Shown: positions 1 through 12,539 of the stretch, one piece after another
How the letters are laid out: the number at the start of each line of letters is the position of its first letter
Position numbering within the stretch: position 1 is the first letter of the stretch
Source: Siphonodentalium dalli
Taxonomy: Eukaryota > Mollusca > Scaphopoda > Gadilida > Siphonodentaliidae
Length of the DNA stretch: 64,000 nt
Assembly (NCBI GenBank): GCA_032622095.1
Contig: CP136068.1
Coordinates: 129,403,989-129,467,988 of the forward strand
Direction: 5' to 3'
The notes under the pieces: model-generated
The model's input: the letters and a program-made list of their open reading frames with translations, nothing else
The model's database searches: none
What the model was told of the DNA's origin: nothing
Program-made: the position numbers and the translations under genes

Positions 1-1956
1 CTGACTGAGTCAGACTCCGAGTCCGAGTCACTCAGCTTACTCAGTCACTAATTGAGTCTATCATCACCCAGGCAATACACTTCGAAATTTAATTTTAAAC
101 GAATCAATTATTTATCTCATTCTATCTGTGAGTATGTGTACAATGAAAAGATTAATTTACTACACAAAGTCTTGTAAAGGGTTCCAGTCAACGAAACCAG
201 ATTTTGTGTAGACCAAGCGGAAACCGATTGAATCGATTCGAAACTGGCACACGAAGATGGTAAAATAGTAAAATGGATTTCACCGTGCTAATGCAGTTGG
301 GATTGTATCACATAACACACTCACACTGGCCTGCACTAGTACACTACACTACAGTCTATAGTAAGGACATTTTATTGACAGTTGAAACTTGAGAAAACAT
401 TCTGGTAAATAGATTCAATGATTGACAACATTTGCTAAAATTGCAATGCCAAATGGCACATCATTTTCACCTACATGGCGATGCACTTAGAGTTAAACAT
501 GATAAAGCGTGCCACACATGATGTGATATGTATCGTAAGACAAATATTGGGCACCGGTTACTTGTCAATTGTAGGCCTAGCGTGTGCCGTGGAAAATCGT
601 ACAACATTTTGTCAGCCACGCAAGGCATCAAATAATTGTGATTTCCTACGATCGTGTTGTGCGATTTAATCGAAGTACTTAGCCAATCAAATTCAACTCT
701 TAATATAACCATCCGGTGATCACATGTTTCATTTCGCAACATAATGGCATCCATATGTCAGAGTAGCGGGATAGTTTGGACAGCGGAAACATTCATGCCT
801 GCAATATAACTACATTTGAATACAAAACAAAACAGGTGGACTGGACATCAGCAATTTGGTGTCTACGTGTATATTTATAATATTCAACTGATTGTGAATT
901 TGTGTGGGGAATTAAATAAGCTGTAGCTTGAAATGACATTGTCAGTGCCAGTGATTTCAGACGTTGATACAAAATAATACCTCTCACCCTAAGTTGCTCG
1001 CTGTAATGCTCAACGCACCATGCCAATTGGTAAAATATTGTTTTTATGATAGTCAATTCTATCTACATGTACAATAGCTACATGTACATGCACATGTAGC
1101 TATAGTAAACTAGGGCTTACTAGTCTGTAGAACTAAAAACACTTGTAATATTAATATTTATTGGAAATTTGTATTAAATATCTGTGATAAATACACATAA
1201 TTATAGACCTATACCTATAGCACATACTACGTTAATAATATCCCATTGCATTACTAGTAACAATCAAGTAAACAACCAGATCGTATGATCTGATCGCATT
1301 GTGTGCGGTGGTCTACCATGATACAGAAGTCGCAAGACTAAAATAGAACTGTGTGCGCACACTGATCCTATTATCGCAAGGGTATGCGACAAATATCGTG
1401 CAACAAATATCGCTTCATGTGCCGCCCGCTTAAGGCCAAAGGGTAATACCATATTGGAAACTAAACTTCTATCTTGGATTGCGCTATTATAGTTTCATCC
1501 TAATAATACATTGCTTGTATTTAAATTTGCACAATATTTTGATATTACCAGTAATTAATATTTTTTGCTCAGTTTTAAATTTGCACATGCATGCAACTAC
1601 AGATTGTGCCTGAACGTTTCATTTATTGGTATTTTCGAATAAAATTGTTGGGTCTGTAGCCAAATAGCTAAAATTCACCATCTTTTATGTTGTTGTTGAT
1701 TGTTGTTGAAACTTGTATTCTATTTAATAGTATTATCACTAACTGCATTGATGCAAGGTCTCTGGTGCTTGAAGAAGTATCTATTCACTCGGTGCGTTCA
1801 CTCAGTTACCGGCCCAGGCTGGGCATTATAAATTTGTATAATGCTCAATGCTGATAATCCAACAGCATATTAGGCCAAAAAAGATAAAAAATACCTGTGT
1901 TTTGGGTTACATGATCTATAATAATTAGAATAGCTACAATGCTACATCCCAGCAAA
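1..1956. other. No gene seen; AT-rich non-coding sequence
   Basis: No convincing coding sequence, RNA gene or mobile-element end is visible here. The first 60 bases are a run of short GAGTC/GACTC words including TGAGTCA (AP-1-like) and look like a decayed simple repeat. The short ORFs in this stretch have no recognisable motif and no coding-like pattern. A small palindromic run of TACATGTAC words lies near 1060-1100. Confidence 0.6.
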
Positions 1957-2985
1957 CATTCCGGCGCCGTAACGGTACCAGTTCGGTGACTGCCACGGTA
2001 CCGGGTTTACGGCACATTTCGGTGCCGTGAAGGTACCGCTTTTGCACACAGGGTCGGTACCGAATCGGCACACTTTTTCGGCACCGAGAATACTGTACCA
2101 AACCGACACCAAATATTGCAGTACTTTATAATGCCCTGGTCATATCCAAGGAATTGATTAATAAGCAACCAAAAAAAGCCTCCAGTATTCTCACACCATG
2201 TATATAGGAAGAGCCGGTATCGATTCGGCATGTTTCGCCACCGAGAATACGGCACCGTTTCGTCACCGGGAATACGGCACCGAGTCGACACCATATTTTT
2301 CAGTACCTTAAAATGCCCTATATAATTGTCATACCCCAGGAATTGATAATATTAGCAACCAAATATATATATATATATATGTAGCCGGTATCGATTCGAC
2401 ATGTTTCGGTACCGAGAATACGGCACCGTTTCGGCACCGAGAATACGGTACCGAGTCGAAACCATATTTTCAGTACTTTAAAATGCCCTATATAATTGTC
2501 ATACCCCAGGAATTGATAATATTAGCAACCAAATATATATATATATATATATGTAGCCGGTATCGATTCGACATGTTTCGGTACCGAGAATACGGCACCG
2601 TTTCGGCACCGAGAATACAGTACCGAGTCGACACCATATTTTTCAGTACTTTAAAATGCCCTATATAATTGTCATACCCCAGGAATTGATAATATTAGCA
2701 ACCAAATATATATATATGTAGCCGGTATCGATTCGACATGTTTCGGTACCGAGAATACGGCACCGTTTCGGCACCGAGAATACGGTACCGAGTCGACACC
2801 ATATTTGCAGTACTTTAAAATGACCTATGAAATTGTCATATCCCAGGAATTGATTAATTAGCAACAAAATATGGATTCAATATTCTCTCACCATACATGC
2901 ATATACTCATGCAATATATAGAGAGCCCGGCATCGATCTGACATGTTTAGTCACCGAGAAGACGGCACCGGACCGACACCAAATT
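1957..2985 (+). repeat. Satellite-like tandem array, ~165-172 bp unit
   Basis: Five to six head-to-tail units. The landmark AGCCGGTATCGATTCGACAT recurs at about 2211, 2381, 2553 and 2718, giving periods of roughly 170, 172 and 165, with degenerate units at both ends (the last near 2922). Each unit carries a block of short dyads (TCGGTACCGA, CGGCACCG, each followed by GAGAATACGG), a conserved middle (CAGTACTTTAAAATGCCCTA) and an (AT)n tract of variable length that accounts for the period differences. It is non-coding; ORFs in it are by-products of the repeat. Confidence 0.9.
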
Positions 2986-4406
2986 AAATTTTAACATAAA
3001 AATAAATCTCAAAAAACATGTTTATAGCCATTTCAGGATGAAACTATAACAAATGAGTAACAAAAAAAACAAAAATTTAATTGGAAAATAAAATTGTCGA
3101 AGGAAAAAAAAATTGTAAACAAAAAAATTATTTCAAAAAATATTTTCTGACCATTTGAGGATCAAATGATATCAATTAGGTGAAATTATTTTTATTCATA
3201 ATTAAGTTGGGGGAATATCCAGGGGTGACGTGTCAGTTGTCACACTTAAGTTCTATATATCCGACATAGTTCATCATCGGGTAGCTGATGCTATATAGAT
3301 ATGCACATTACGACAGTGTTGTAATTCTCAAAACAGCACAGTATTCTACATGGATATCACGATTACAATACCTGCAGGGCATTTCAACTACAATGTGGGA
3401 AGCCCATTGATCCACACACATTAGTGCAACTGTAGCTGATGTGAAATTGGCTCCAGATTCATGGGGATTCTTTGGAATAGATACTAAATGAGAATAAACT
3501 TGTTTATTATAATGTAATAAATAAAATAATACAGCTACCATATAACAATTAACAACAAGAAAAGCATTCCAGACATCCAGTTAGAACATACAGAATTTCA
3601 TATATTTATAACACGCCAATCAGCCCTCGATGAATCGAAAACTTAAGTTAGTGACTCTCGACCAATCAGAATATGTTTTTCGGAGACAAATATTGAAAGT
3701 GAATTGCAAGTAAAAATGAATTAAGGCTTCAAATGAAATTATTGAACAAAACTTTTTTAAATTGTACTTTTTAAATTCACCATGTTTGGTTTTAACACCC
3801 CTAAATTACTATTTATTCTGCCTCGAGGGTTAAAAATAGATGATATTGAGTCGAGGAACCTACCCTTTAATGCGCAAACAATATCAACTGAAATTTACAT
3901 GTATATGGGCATGTGTGAAAACTGTAAGATGAGTTAGGAAGATGCATTTAGCATGATATAAAATTATACTCAGGATAATAAAAGATGACGAAATTTATCA
4001 CCACAAAAAAAATTGACAGTATCTTGTGACAATTGGCATGATAGGTATATTAATTCCACATTCAGTAATCATGTTTTATGCATCAACATAGACAAGTTAT
4101 AATAACCATGACGATCATATTTCACATAGAAGATGCTCTATTACATTTGTGATGACACATGTTTGGGAATTCCAGTTCGAACCAGCTACCACCATGTATG
4201 AAATGAATAAATTTCTAAAATTTCAATCTAAAAGCTTTGAAGTGTGGGTTCCTTGACTCAAATCTTATATTTGTTCACCTCTAAAGCACAAGAAATAGAA
4301 ATTTGGGGTGTTAAATCAGACAGCACGTCTTTAAATATGATAAACCGTTTGAAAGTATTAAAGATAACCAAAGTTATTAATTGGACCCCAAAACATTCTA
4401 CGTTAA
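2986..4406. other. Mostly anonymous AT-rich DNA
   Basis: No gene is supported. A-rich stretches (2990-3150) resemble a decayed tail after the satellite. Around 3797-3870 there is a partial copy of the MITE family described at 9.1, 10.0, 10.8, 49.6 and 52.5 kb (CACCCCTAAATTACTATTT, then GAGTCGAGGAACC). The 77-codon ORF on the minus strand at 3308-3541 has no recognisable feature. Confidence 0.55.
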
Positions 4407-4711
4407 CAAGAGCCCACCGTCGGGGCTTGGCACAATAAGCCCGTTTCTGGAGTAGAGTGGGCAAGGTTTAATTCATTTGTTTGAAGCCTTTGACTTAAGA
4501 CGAAATAAAATCTAAGTCGAAAAAGTTATCATCAACTCATGTTCGAACTTGATCTGTATTTTGGGGTGGTAAACTAATATGCCAAATTTGGTTCAGTTCA
4601 CTTGATTCAATCTGAAGTTTTCATCCGGAAACCAAAAGCAGATGGACGGACGGATAGTGGACATACATTTACATAATACAACCTCTTTTTCAAATGGATC
4701 TATAAAAGGTA
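4407..4711 (+). mobile_element. Truncated copy of a lophotrochozoan-type dispersed repeat
   Basis: It starts with CAAGAGCCCACCGTCGGGGC, contains GGTTCAGTTCACTTGATTCA and AAGTCGAAAAAG, and ends with a GGACGGACGG block followed by CATAATACAACC and a T-run. It matches the longer copy at 5371-6062 in order and orientation but with only one internal monomer. I know repeats with this GACGGACGG/CATAATACG ending from mollusc and brachiopod sequence; the class is not established from the sequence alone. Confidence 0.6.
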
Positions 4712-4727
4712 TATCCAACAAGCCTGC

Positions 4728-5136
4728 AAATAGTGTCTGTCTTTTGGAAAATGGGGTCCCCAGAGGGTGAATTCAGTAATGCTATACCGCACAGCGGTCA
4801 ATCATCACAAAATTCACTCATTGGGGACCTCATTCTGCTTAGGCCTGGGAAGTATCTATAGTATCAAATTATTGTTTTTAGTTACCGGGTACTTTTTCCC
4901 TTCTGGAAAGATTCTATCTTCCCTAATTTGCAGAAGATAAACTGCATAACTGTGGTGACTAATGGGTGAAAATCAACAACTTCAACTGGGGAACGTTGAT
5001 CTGATAGCAGTTGAGGCCTAAGTAGAATGAGGTTAACGGAGGGTGAATTTGGTGATGCTAGTCCACTATGTGCGATAGCATCATTAAATACACCCTTTGG
5101 GGGAACCTCATTTTGCAAATGACAGACACACTATTT
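4728..5136. mobile_element. Fold-back MITE with ~120 bp terminal inverted repeats
   Basis: The left end AAATAGTGTCTGTC (4728) is mirrored by GACAGACACACTATTT ending at 5136. Inverted similarity extends about 120 bp inwards (GAGGGTGAATTCAGTAATGC against its diverged inverted partner GGTGAATTTGGTGATGC, and TTAGGCC at the inner border). The arms are clearly diverged, so the element is old. I could not identify a convincing target-site duplication. There is no coding sequence. Confidence 0.7.
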
Positions 5137-5370
5137 ACACTAATTATCAGATCAAAATTTACTTCACATAATTATTATGAAATCACATAATATAAGTTAC
5201 ATGTACTGTCAGCCAATTCATATTGTTGATGTTCCTGTTTTGTTTTACTTCAAGCACTCTCACTGCTGCTGTTCTGAAATAGAAAGAAAATATGTCGAAT
5301 GAAACAATTGTAATGATCTGTTTATGAAGATTATCACAGTTAATCGCAGGGACTGGAGAACACTTTATAA

Positions 5371-6062
5371 CAAGAGCACGCCGTTGGGACGTGGGCACAA
5401 TACTCCCTTTCTGGAGTAAAGTGGGGCAAGGTTTAATTCATTCGTTTGAAACTTGGTTCAGTTCACTCGATTCAATCTAAAGTTATCATCCGAAATCTAA
5501 GTCGAAAAAAAGGGGCATAACTCTGTCAAAATCATGAGGACGAAACCCATATTAGAATTTGATCTGTATTTTTGGGTTTAAACTAACATACCAAATGTGG
5601 TTCAGTTCACTCAATTCAATCTAAAGTTATCATCCGGAAACCGCAAATCAGATAAAATCTAAGTCGAAAAAGGGGCATAACTAAGTCAAAATCATGCGGA
5701 CAAAACCCATCTTCGCACTGATCTATGTTTTTGTGTGATAAACTAACAAACCAAATTTGGTTCAGTTCACTCAATTCAATCTAAAGTTATCACCCGGAAA
5801 CTGCAAATCAGGTGAAATCTAAGTCGAAAAAGGGCATAACTCAGTCAAAATCATGTGGCGGACAAAACCCATTTTCCAACTTGATCTGTATTTTGGTGAG
5901 GTAAACTAACATACCAAATTTGGTTCAGTTCACTCGGTTCATCTAAATCTATCATCCGAAAACCAAATACGGACGGACGGATGGATGGACGGACGGACGG
6001 ATGGACGGACAACCCATTTCCATAATACGACCTTTTTTTCAAAAGGGCGTATAAAAAACAAG
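5371..6062 (+). mobile_element. Dispersed repeat with four ~150-160 bp internal monomers and a GGAC/GGAT microsatellite
   Basis: The monomer landmark GGTTCAGTTCACTC-ATTCAATCTAAAG recurs at about 5455, 5600, 5760 and 5920, each followed by CATCCG and AAGTCGAAAAAGGGGCATAA. The 3' part is an imperfect (GGAC)n/(GGAT)n tract near 5970-6010, then CATAATACGACC, a T-run and GGCGTATAAAAA. Same family as 4407-4711. Non-coding; a non-autonomous element with an internal tandem array. Confidence 0.75.
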
Positions 6063-6704
6063 TAATGGAATGCCAGTGAGAAAGAACTTTAGTTTGGTAC
6101 GTGAGAGATTGGAACAGGGAATGAAGTGATAATAAGGATCAGCAAAGACATACAATATCAATGGTCAATCTGAAACCAAATTTGAACTTTCTCAAATGTA
6201 GACTAAAATGTGGATAATGTCCGGATGGGACAATACACCATAAATAATTGTATCAGTTGCCCGCGGCCATTATTTCCCCAAATTCCCTGATTTCATTAAA
6301 TCAAGTATGACCGACACATTTTTAGACATTGCAGTTGAAATGCATGAGTGTTTAATAATTGTTTGAACACAAGTTACCAATCACCATAATGAATCTGAAC
6401 TGGTAAATAGTTCTGTTCGATTTCAATTGGATACATGTTTGTATAAAAATATACCACAATTATTTTGTACTAATTAAAACTTTCCTGACAAATAGAACAC
6501 AAATGAAGAGGTTCCTGAGAAACTGGAAAATGACAATATATGGTCTTAAAGATGAACTAACTTATAATTTGTTTAAATGTTATTTATTAGTTGCGAACTA
6601 TGATTCTAAATGTGCATCCATGTGTATTTAACATTAAAAATTTATGATGTTATGATATAGCGATTTTAATGTTTACGTTTGTTTCCAGTTACTTCTCAAA
6701 GTAA
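6063..6704. other. No gene or element recognised
   Basis: AT-rich sequence with no supported coding frame, inverted repeat or tandem repeat that I could see. Confidence 0.5.
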
Positions 6705-6915
6705 AGTAATGCCCAAAGTAATTGACCTCTTAACCAAAGCAGAACTATGGGTAACTATTCAGGATTTAGTAGGAAATATGGCTTGTTGCCATTCATCGGC
6801 AAGCTCTCGGCGAGAGCTTTCCGATGAATGGCAATAAGCTATATTTCCGACTAAATCCTGAAAAGTTACCCATAATTCTGCTTTGGTTAAGAGTTCGATT
6901 ACTTTGGGCATTACT
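6705..6915. repeat. Long hairpin (~104 bp arms, 3 bp loop), MITE-like
   Basis: AGTAATGCCCAAAGTAATTG at 6705 is mirrored by a copy ending in GGGCATTACT at 6915. The arms (6705-6808 and 6812-6915) pair over their whole length with only a few mismatches, centred at AAGCTCTC-GGC-GAGAGCTT. It could be a small palindromic MITE or a replication-generated fold-back. A transcript crossing it would form a ~100 bp dsRNA stem. Confidence 0.85.
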
Positions 6916-7747
6916 GTATCTCCATTGAATCAATGAGTATAGATTTTGGAATAATGAGTATAAAATCAGATAATTCTGACGTATGCATATAAATGCCCTC
7001 AGTTTACATGACATTGATATTAAAATGAGCTGTCTTATAAGAAACTCCTTACTGCGATGTCACATATGGCCCAACATCGACCATTTTGTCTATGATTTTT
7101 TAGATATTTCAATCAAATTAAAGATACTGGCTTAGTATATTGCGACATAATTTTAGCAGTTTTGTTTCTTAGGAACCTAAATAGATGCATTGAGTCGAAA
7201 AACTAAAAACAAATGAATTATGAGTTCACAACGAATGGAATGAGGTAAAATGTTTGAACCTGTGTTCTACATACCAAATGATTTGGATTCACTGAGTTTT
7301 TTTTCCTGGTGTCACACGAATCTCATAGTCATTTTCCGGCAATCTTCAAGTTCCTGAATATCGCATCTGTCAGATAAGATTTTGTTGGATCCTTCTTGCT
7401 CCTCCTTAGATTAAAATTGTTCAAACATTAATAATATGGAGATGATATAAGGTGAGCATCATTTAAATGAATCAGCTGTTTGTTCTTAATTAATTTACTT
7501 TTTCTATGACAAAGATGGCGGCGTAACAACATCACGATATTTGGCGGGCATTATACTTTTTCTTAAACAATCTGTTATACACGGCCGATCGACATAATCT
7601 ATATACCATATGAAAGCAGAGTTTGGCAGCTACAATCAAATTAAGACATAACAGTGAGTTTGAACCCGATAAAGAGAAATAACTTTACAAATAGTGATCT
7701 CTCCTATTTTCGTGATACCTAGTTCACTGTCTGTGAAACGCTTAGCA
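6916..7747. other. No gene recognised; possible 5' region of the LINE ORF1 remnant
   Basis: No supported ORF. Sequence from about 7500 (GACAAAGATGGCGGCGTAAC) is less AT-rich and precedes the ORF1-like remnant, so part of it could be the 5' UTR of that retroelement; this is inference. Confidence 0.35.
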
Positions 7748-8667
7748 TGCCTGCGAAACGACCCCAGCAAACCCCACCTCCAGTGCAAGCGGTGACGACA
7801 ATATGAACCCTTACCCTGGCAAACCTACAAAACAGAAACCTATTGATGTACCACCAAAAAAACAGAAAACATCTCAAATTGGGCAGGGAGGACAACAGAA
7901 GTTATTTTTTGAGGCAACACCCGAGACAAATTATCGGAGATCAACGCCAAGTTGGATAATATGGTAACCAAAACTGACCTCGATAAAAGCTTAGAACCAC
8001 TCGTTAAGACTGAAAGCATGAACATTATAATTTCCCAAATGAAGTCCGAATTTGATAAAAAGTTGGACAATGTGAAAGATGAGAGTGTTGGTAAAATGTT
8101 TGATGTTGAACAGCGAATGGACAGGATGGAGGGTGAAATGAAACAGATGGCTGATCAAATCGAAGAGCGAGACACAGATATTGAAGGAATGAAAGCAGAA
8201 ATAGATACACTCAAAGAAAGAATAACAGACTGGAACAACAAACTAGGAAAAACACTATAAGAATCTTCGGAATTGAGGATCATAGTGCTGAATCAGTAGA
8301 TGAATGTGAAAAAAAAGTCATTCGCATCATTCAGAATAAACTGAATTTGAAAAACATCACACAGGAAGATATAAGCATCGCCCATCGCATAGGAAAATAC
8401 AGATCAGAACAGAAATATCCAAGAAGTGTAATTTGTAACTTTATTTCCAGAAGGACAAAAAACTCTGTGATCGCGGAACGCAAAACCCTAAAAGGACAGA
8501 AATTAGTCATCAAAGAAGATCTGACCGTTGGAAACAGTTCACTGCTAAAAAATGCCAAAGAATTGGCCATCGTTGATGATGCCTGGTCTGTTGGTGGCAA
8601 AATCTACATAAAATATACTGACAAAACCAAGAAGATTAAGCAGATAAGCAAGCTATCTGACATATAA
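7748..8667 (+). pseudogene. Decayed LINE ORF1-like protein (coiled coil + RNA-binding-like domain)
   Basis: Read across at least three frameshifts, this encodes one ORF1-type protein of about 300 residues. The start ATGCCTGCGAAACGACCCCA gives a basic, proline-rich N-terminus. The longest intact block (7952-8260) is strongly heptad-like (MSNII..MKSEFDKK..VEQRMDRMEGEMKQMADQIEE style) and should form a coiled coil. After a frameshift near 8246 the frame continues as TIRIFGIEDHSAE, then AHRIGKY, RSVICNFISRR, KNSVIAERKTLKG and ends DAWSVGGKIYIKY; the run IRIFGI...AHRIG...VIxxF is typical of the RRM-like/C-terminal region of ORF1 proteins of L1- and CR1-like retrotransposons. Such proteins bind element RNA and act as nucleic-acid chaperones. 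No reverse transcriptase follows it; the ORF2 at 14.8 kb may be unrelated. Non-functional as it stands. Confidence 0.75.
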
Positions 8668-8906
8668 CCCACATATGTAGTGTTCCATATACACATGAAG
8701 TTCTGATTTAGCATGTGGAATACTAATTGCTTTATGTTGAATATATGTACCACTTAATATGCTTGAAATATACCAAATATATGTTCCATTGTATATAATA
8801 ATGCATAAATTTATATGAAATGCAAATTTGACTCAGTGCAATCTTAAATATCAGATATCCGTGCACTCCGTGAACATGTGCAGATATCTAATACCATTAT
8901 GACCAA
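8668..8906. other. AT-rich spacer after ORF1 remnant
   Basis: Repeated ATATATGT/CATATATA words, no ORF, probably the 3' flank or UTR of the retroelement remnant. Confidence 0.4.
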
Positions 8907-9072
8907 ATACCATTATGACCAGTAATGCGTACTAAAGTATTCATGAATCACACCTCAGTAAAGATACCAATTGCTCGATACACCTGTACCAACTGTGTTA
9001 TTGACCAAAAACTCTCCTCTCAATGATATATTAGTTGCAAAGCACTAAATCATATTACCGCAATATTCGCCT

Positions 9073-9508
9073 TAAAGATACATAATCAGATTTAAAATAA
9101 CGCCCCTATTAATGTTTTTTTTTTTTTTTTTTTTTTCTCCGAGGCCGAAAATATATTAATTAAATTAATGTGTCTTCGGCTTGGAAGGAGGAAGAAATAA
9201 AATTAAAAAAATAAATAAATAAACATTAGGTTTGAGTCAAAGCCCTGAATTATCAGATTATTATCAGTTGCGAAATCTATATCACTCGCCACCTCAAATA
9301 TATTACGACCTGGCAAATATTCGACAAATGCTGACCGACATAGTCTCGAAACCAAATTGCATTGAACAAAATGTTGATATATAACACTTTTTGGACAATT
9401 TTATACTATAGTTGACAATGGTAAGCTAATGTGGCATGTCAAGAAATGTTGTTGTTGTTGGAATCTGATGATATGAGGACCATCGAATCGGATTGTATAC
9501 CTTTAAAG
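9073..9508. mobile_element. TA-flanked MITE, copy 1 of family AAGGTAC-CAATC-GAT
   Basis: Left end TAAAGATACATAATCAGAT and right end AATCGGATTGTATACCTTTA form an imperfect inverted repeat of about 18 bp with TA on both outer sides. The interior has the family landmarks CGCCCCTATTAATG, GGTTTGAGTC, CCGACATAGTCTCGAAACC and TTGTTGTTGTTGGAATCTGA. No ORF. TA duplications point to a Tc1/mariner-type mobiliser (inference). It was multiplied with its host unit to give the copies at about 9977-10375 and 10801-11203. Confidence 0.7.
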
Positions 9509-9976
9509 TCAAACACAACATAATGAATCTTAAACACATGGTTCGGCATTCATTCCAAGAAGTTATCTGGAAAACTGGTTTGAACAAATCCCAGTTCATA
9601 CTACCAACTACCGGTATATATAATGACAAGTACAGCTTCTTTTCAACATTTTGAAAAAGATACACCAGTTGCAGAAATGACTTTTGATCATAATTTTAGT
9701 AATGTGAAGACTAATGTTGGATGTTTTCGAAACATACATATTTGTGACATGCGTCATCTGTCAACCCCAATGCTTACTCGCCCGAGTGAATGCATATATG
9801 TTATGACTAAATACCATTATGACCAGTAACGAGTACTAAAGTAATCAGGAAACGCACCTTAGTAAAGATACTAATTGTTTGGTACACAACTGTGTCGTTG
9901 ACCAAAAACTCTCTTTTCAATGATATATTAGCTGTAAAGCACTAAATCATGCTACTTTAATACGTGCATTACACTT

Positions 9977-10375
9977 ACAGATACATAATCCGACTTATAA
10001 TAACGACAAAAATTAATACTTCTTCGGCTTCGGGGGTAAAAAAAAAAAAAATTAACAATGAGATTTGAGTCGAGGAACCCATTTAATTATCAGATATCTA
10101 GTTCTGAAATATGTATTATTCGCCACCTCAAATATTTGGCGGCCTGTCAAATATTCGACAAATGCCGACTTACAATATCTCTATACCAAATTGCGTTTAA
10201 CAAAATGTTGATATATAACACTCTTTGGGCAATTTTATACCATATTTGACAGCAGTAAGCATTATATTTTTTGATAATTATTCGATTCTGATAACTAAAG
10301 CGGCATGTTAGGAATTGTTGTTGTAATTAGAATCCGATGATATGGGGACCATCAAATCGGACTGTGTACCTTTAA
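9977..10375. mobile_element. TA-flanked MITE, copy 2 of the same family
   Basis: Same interior order as copy 1: AGATACATAATCCGAC at the left, CGGGGGTAAAA, GAGTCGAGGAACCC, TTGTTGTAATTAGAATCCGA and the right end AATCGGACTGTGTACCTTTA. It lies at the equivalent position of the second ~0.87 kb unit. Confidence 0.65.
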
Positions 10376-10800
10376 AGTCAAACGCAACACATGAATCTTA
10401 TACGCATGGTTCGACACTCATACCTAGAAGTTATTTGGAAAAATGTGTTTCAACAAACTCAGTTCATACTACTAGCTACCGGTATATAATTACAAGAACA
10501 ACTTCTTTTAAAATTTTTTGAATAAGATACATCAGTAGCAGAAAATACTTCTGATCATCATCTTACTAATGTGAAGATCCATGTCGCATGTATTCGAAAC
10601 ACATTTATTTGTGACATATGTCACTTGTGAACCCCAATGCTTATTCGCCCCTGTGAATGCATATATGTTCCGACTAAATACCATTATGACCATTATTGAG
10701 TACTAAAGTAATCAGGAACCACACCTGACTAAAGATACTACTTGCTTGGTACACCTGCACCAACTGTGCCGTTGACACTCTTTTCAGTGATATATTAGCA

Positions 10801-11067
10801 GTAAAGATACATAATCTGATTTATAATAATGCCCCTAAATTAATATATCTTCAGCCTCGGGAGTAAAAATTATTATGGTTTGAGTCAAGGAACCCATCCA
10901 TCAAAGCCCAGATTTATCATAATTCATGTTTTGAAATCTGTTAATTGTTATTCGCATCTTGAATATTTGGCCGGCCTGGCAAATATTTGACAAACATACT
11001 ATCGATACCAAATTGTGTTGAAGAAAATGTTGATATAAAACAGTTCTTGGGAAATTCGATATAATTA

Positions 11068-11098
<31 letters not shown>

Positions 11099-11203
11099 TT
11101 TGTGACAACTGATCGATTTTAATAACTAAAATAATGTCAATGAATGTTTTTGCTGTTGGAATCTGATGACATGGGGACCCTCTAATCGGATTGTGTACCT
11201 TTA
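10801..11203. mobile_element. TA-flanked MITE, copy 3 of the same family
   Basis: Left end GTAAAGATACATAATCTGAT, right end AATCGGATTGTGTACCTTTA. Interrupted by an (AT)n plus T-run expansion at about 11060-11101. Confidence 0.65.
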
Positions 11204-11345
11204 AGGTCAAACATAACATAATGGATATTATACACATGCTTCGGCACTCATTCCGAGAAGTTATCTGGATAACTGTGTTTGAACAAACCCAGTTAATTAG
11301 TAAGATATATCAGTAGCAAAAATAACTTCTGATCATAATTTTACT

Positions 11346-12539
11346 AATTGATTCAACAGTGGGCATGAAGACTACCAACAGAATTGAAATGCATATATAT
11401 GTGTGTAATTGCATTCTCATCATGCATATATGGAAATATGAAAAGCATTGCCCCTAACTGCAGCTCATTTAAGACAACACTCTTATTTATGCATTATTAA
11501 TTTGTAATATATATTGTTCTAACTTGTTTAATAATATCCATTGATTATTTATTATAACATCCACACATTTGTGATCTCCAAGCAGGACTGCAGAGGATAG
11601 GAATTACTCATAGTATTATGGTATACTAATCTGTAATTATGCATGCTTGAAAAATGCACTTAAATACATAAGAACCTGAATATCAAACAGTCTTATATCT
11701 TCAGAAATTACAGAAGTAACTCTTTAATTAATAAGTCCCTACAAGATGATACTAATGTCATGACCAAGTGCGTGGTCTTTCCTCGACTCCTTAAAACTGA
11801 CAATGTCGCTGGGTATATTGCCTAGATGCTGAAATGATGATAAACCCAAATTAGGGAGGCGGTCAGGTGAACAGTTGCGAATGGGCATTTGCATATGGGT
11901 CTCCATAGCCAGAGTTAGAGTTGCATATATTTCTGGGTGTGACCTTGTTGGGTATTGAAAACAATACATATGTCAGATTGGAATATATTCTATTAAAAAT
12001 TCGATATATTTATTTTTGAATTTAATATAAATTATTTTAAACTAGGCCAAGTGTTGGAATTCCCCCCCAAAAAATCTCATTTAATTTTAGAAAAAATTGG
12101 TAATTCAGGAAACACAGCAGTCAGTTAAATGTTACATCTGTTTTATGACATGTCTGTGTTAGTGCCCAGACAACTGCTTCATCAAGTTCATGTATGGCAA
12201 AAGCTATGGAAATTGGCATGGGAATCCCCATTTAAGATGTTGACCGCCTGATCACCCTTAATAAACCAACTAACAATGTAGAAACAATTACAATCTAACT
12301 TACAGTCGAATAATCTCTCCCACTCTGCAGTCCTGCATTGGTTGTTCAATATTTATATTGGCGATATACCAAAACTAACTCATTTATTATGACTTACCCG
12401 AATTAACAGGTAGACGTGCCAAATGCCTCGACCTCATATACATAATCAAAGAACTATAGTCTCCATTCTTCGGTTACAGAACATTACTCGATAAATATAA
12501 TCGAAACGGACAAACTAATTTACTTGGCTGACTCAGGCT
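11346..12539. other. No gene or element recognised
   Basis: AT-rich sequence. ORFs here are short and featureless; nothing repeats elsewhere in the window as far as I can see. Confidence 0.5.

Larger units (their letters stand above)
8907..11345 (+). repeat. Three direct repeats of ~0.87-0.90 kb
   Basis: The landmark GAC(C/T)AAATACCATTATGACC occurs at about 8907, 9807 and 10671, each followed in the same order by AGTACTAAAGTA, CACCT-AGTAAAGATAC, TGACCAAAAACTCT, a MITE (listed separately) and AACCCAGTTCATACTAC. The third unit is shortened. Units differ by many substitutions and by indels including an 18-base T-run (about 9117) and an (AT)n/T-run (about 11066-11101), so this is an old tandem triplication that includes the MITE. 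Confidence 0.85.
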
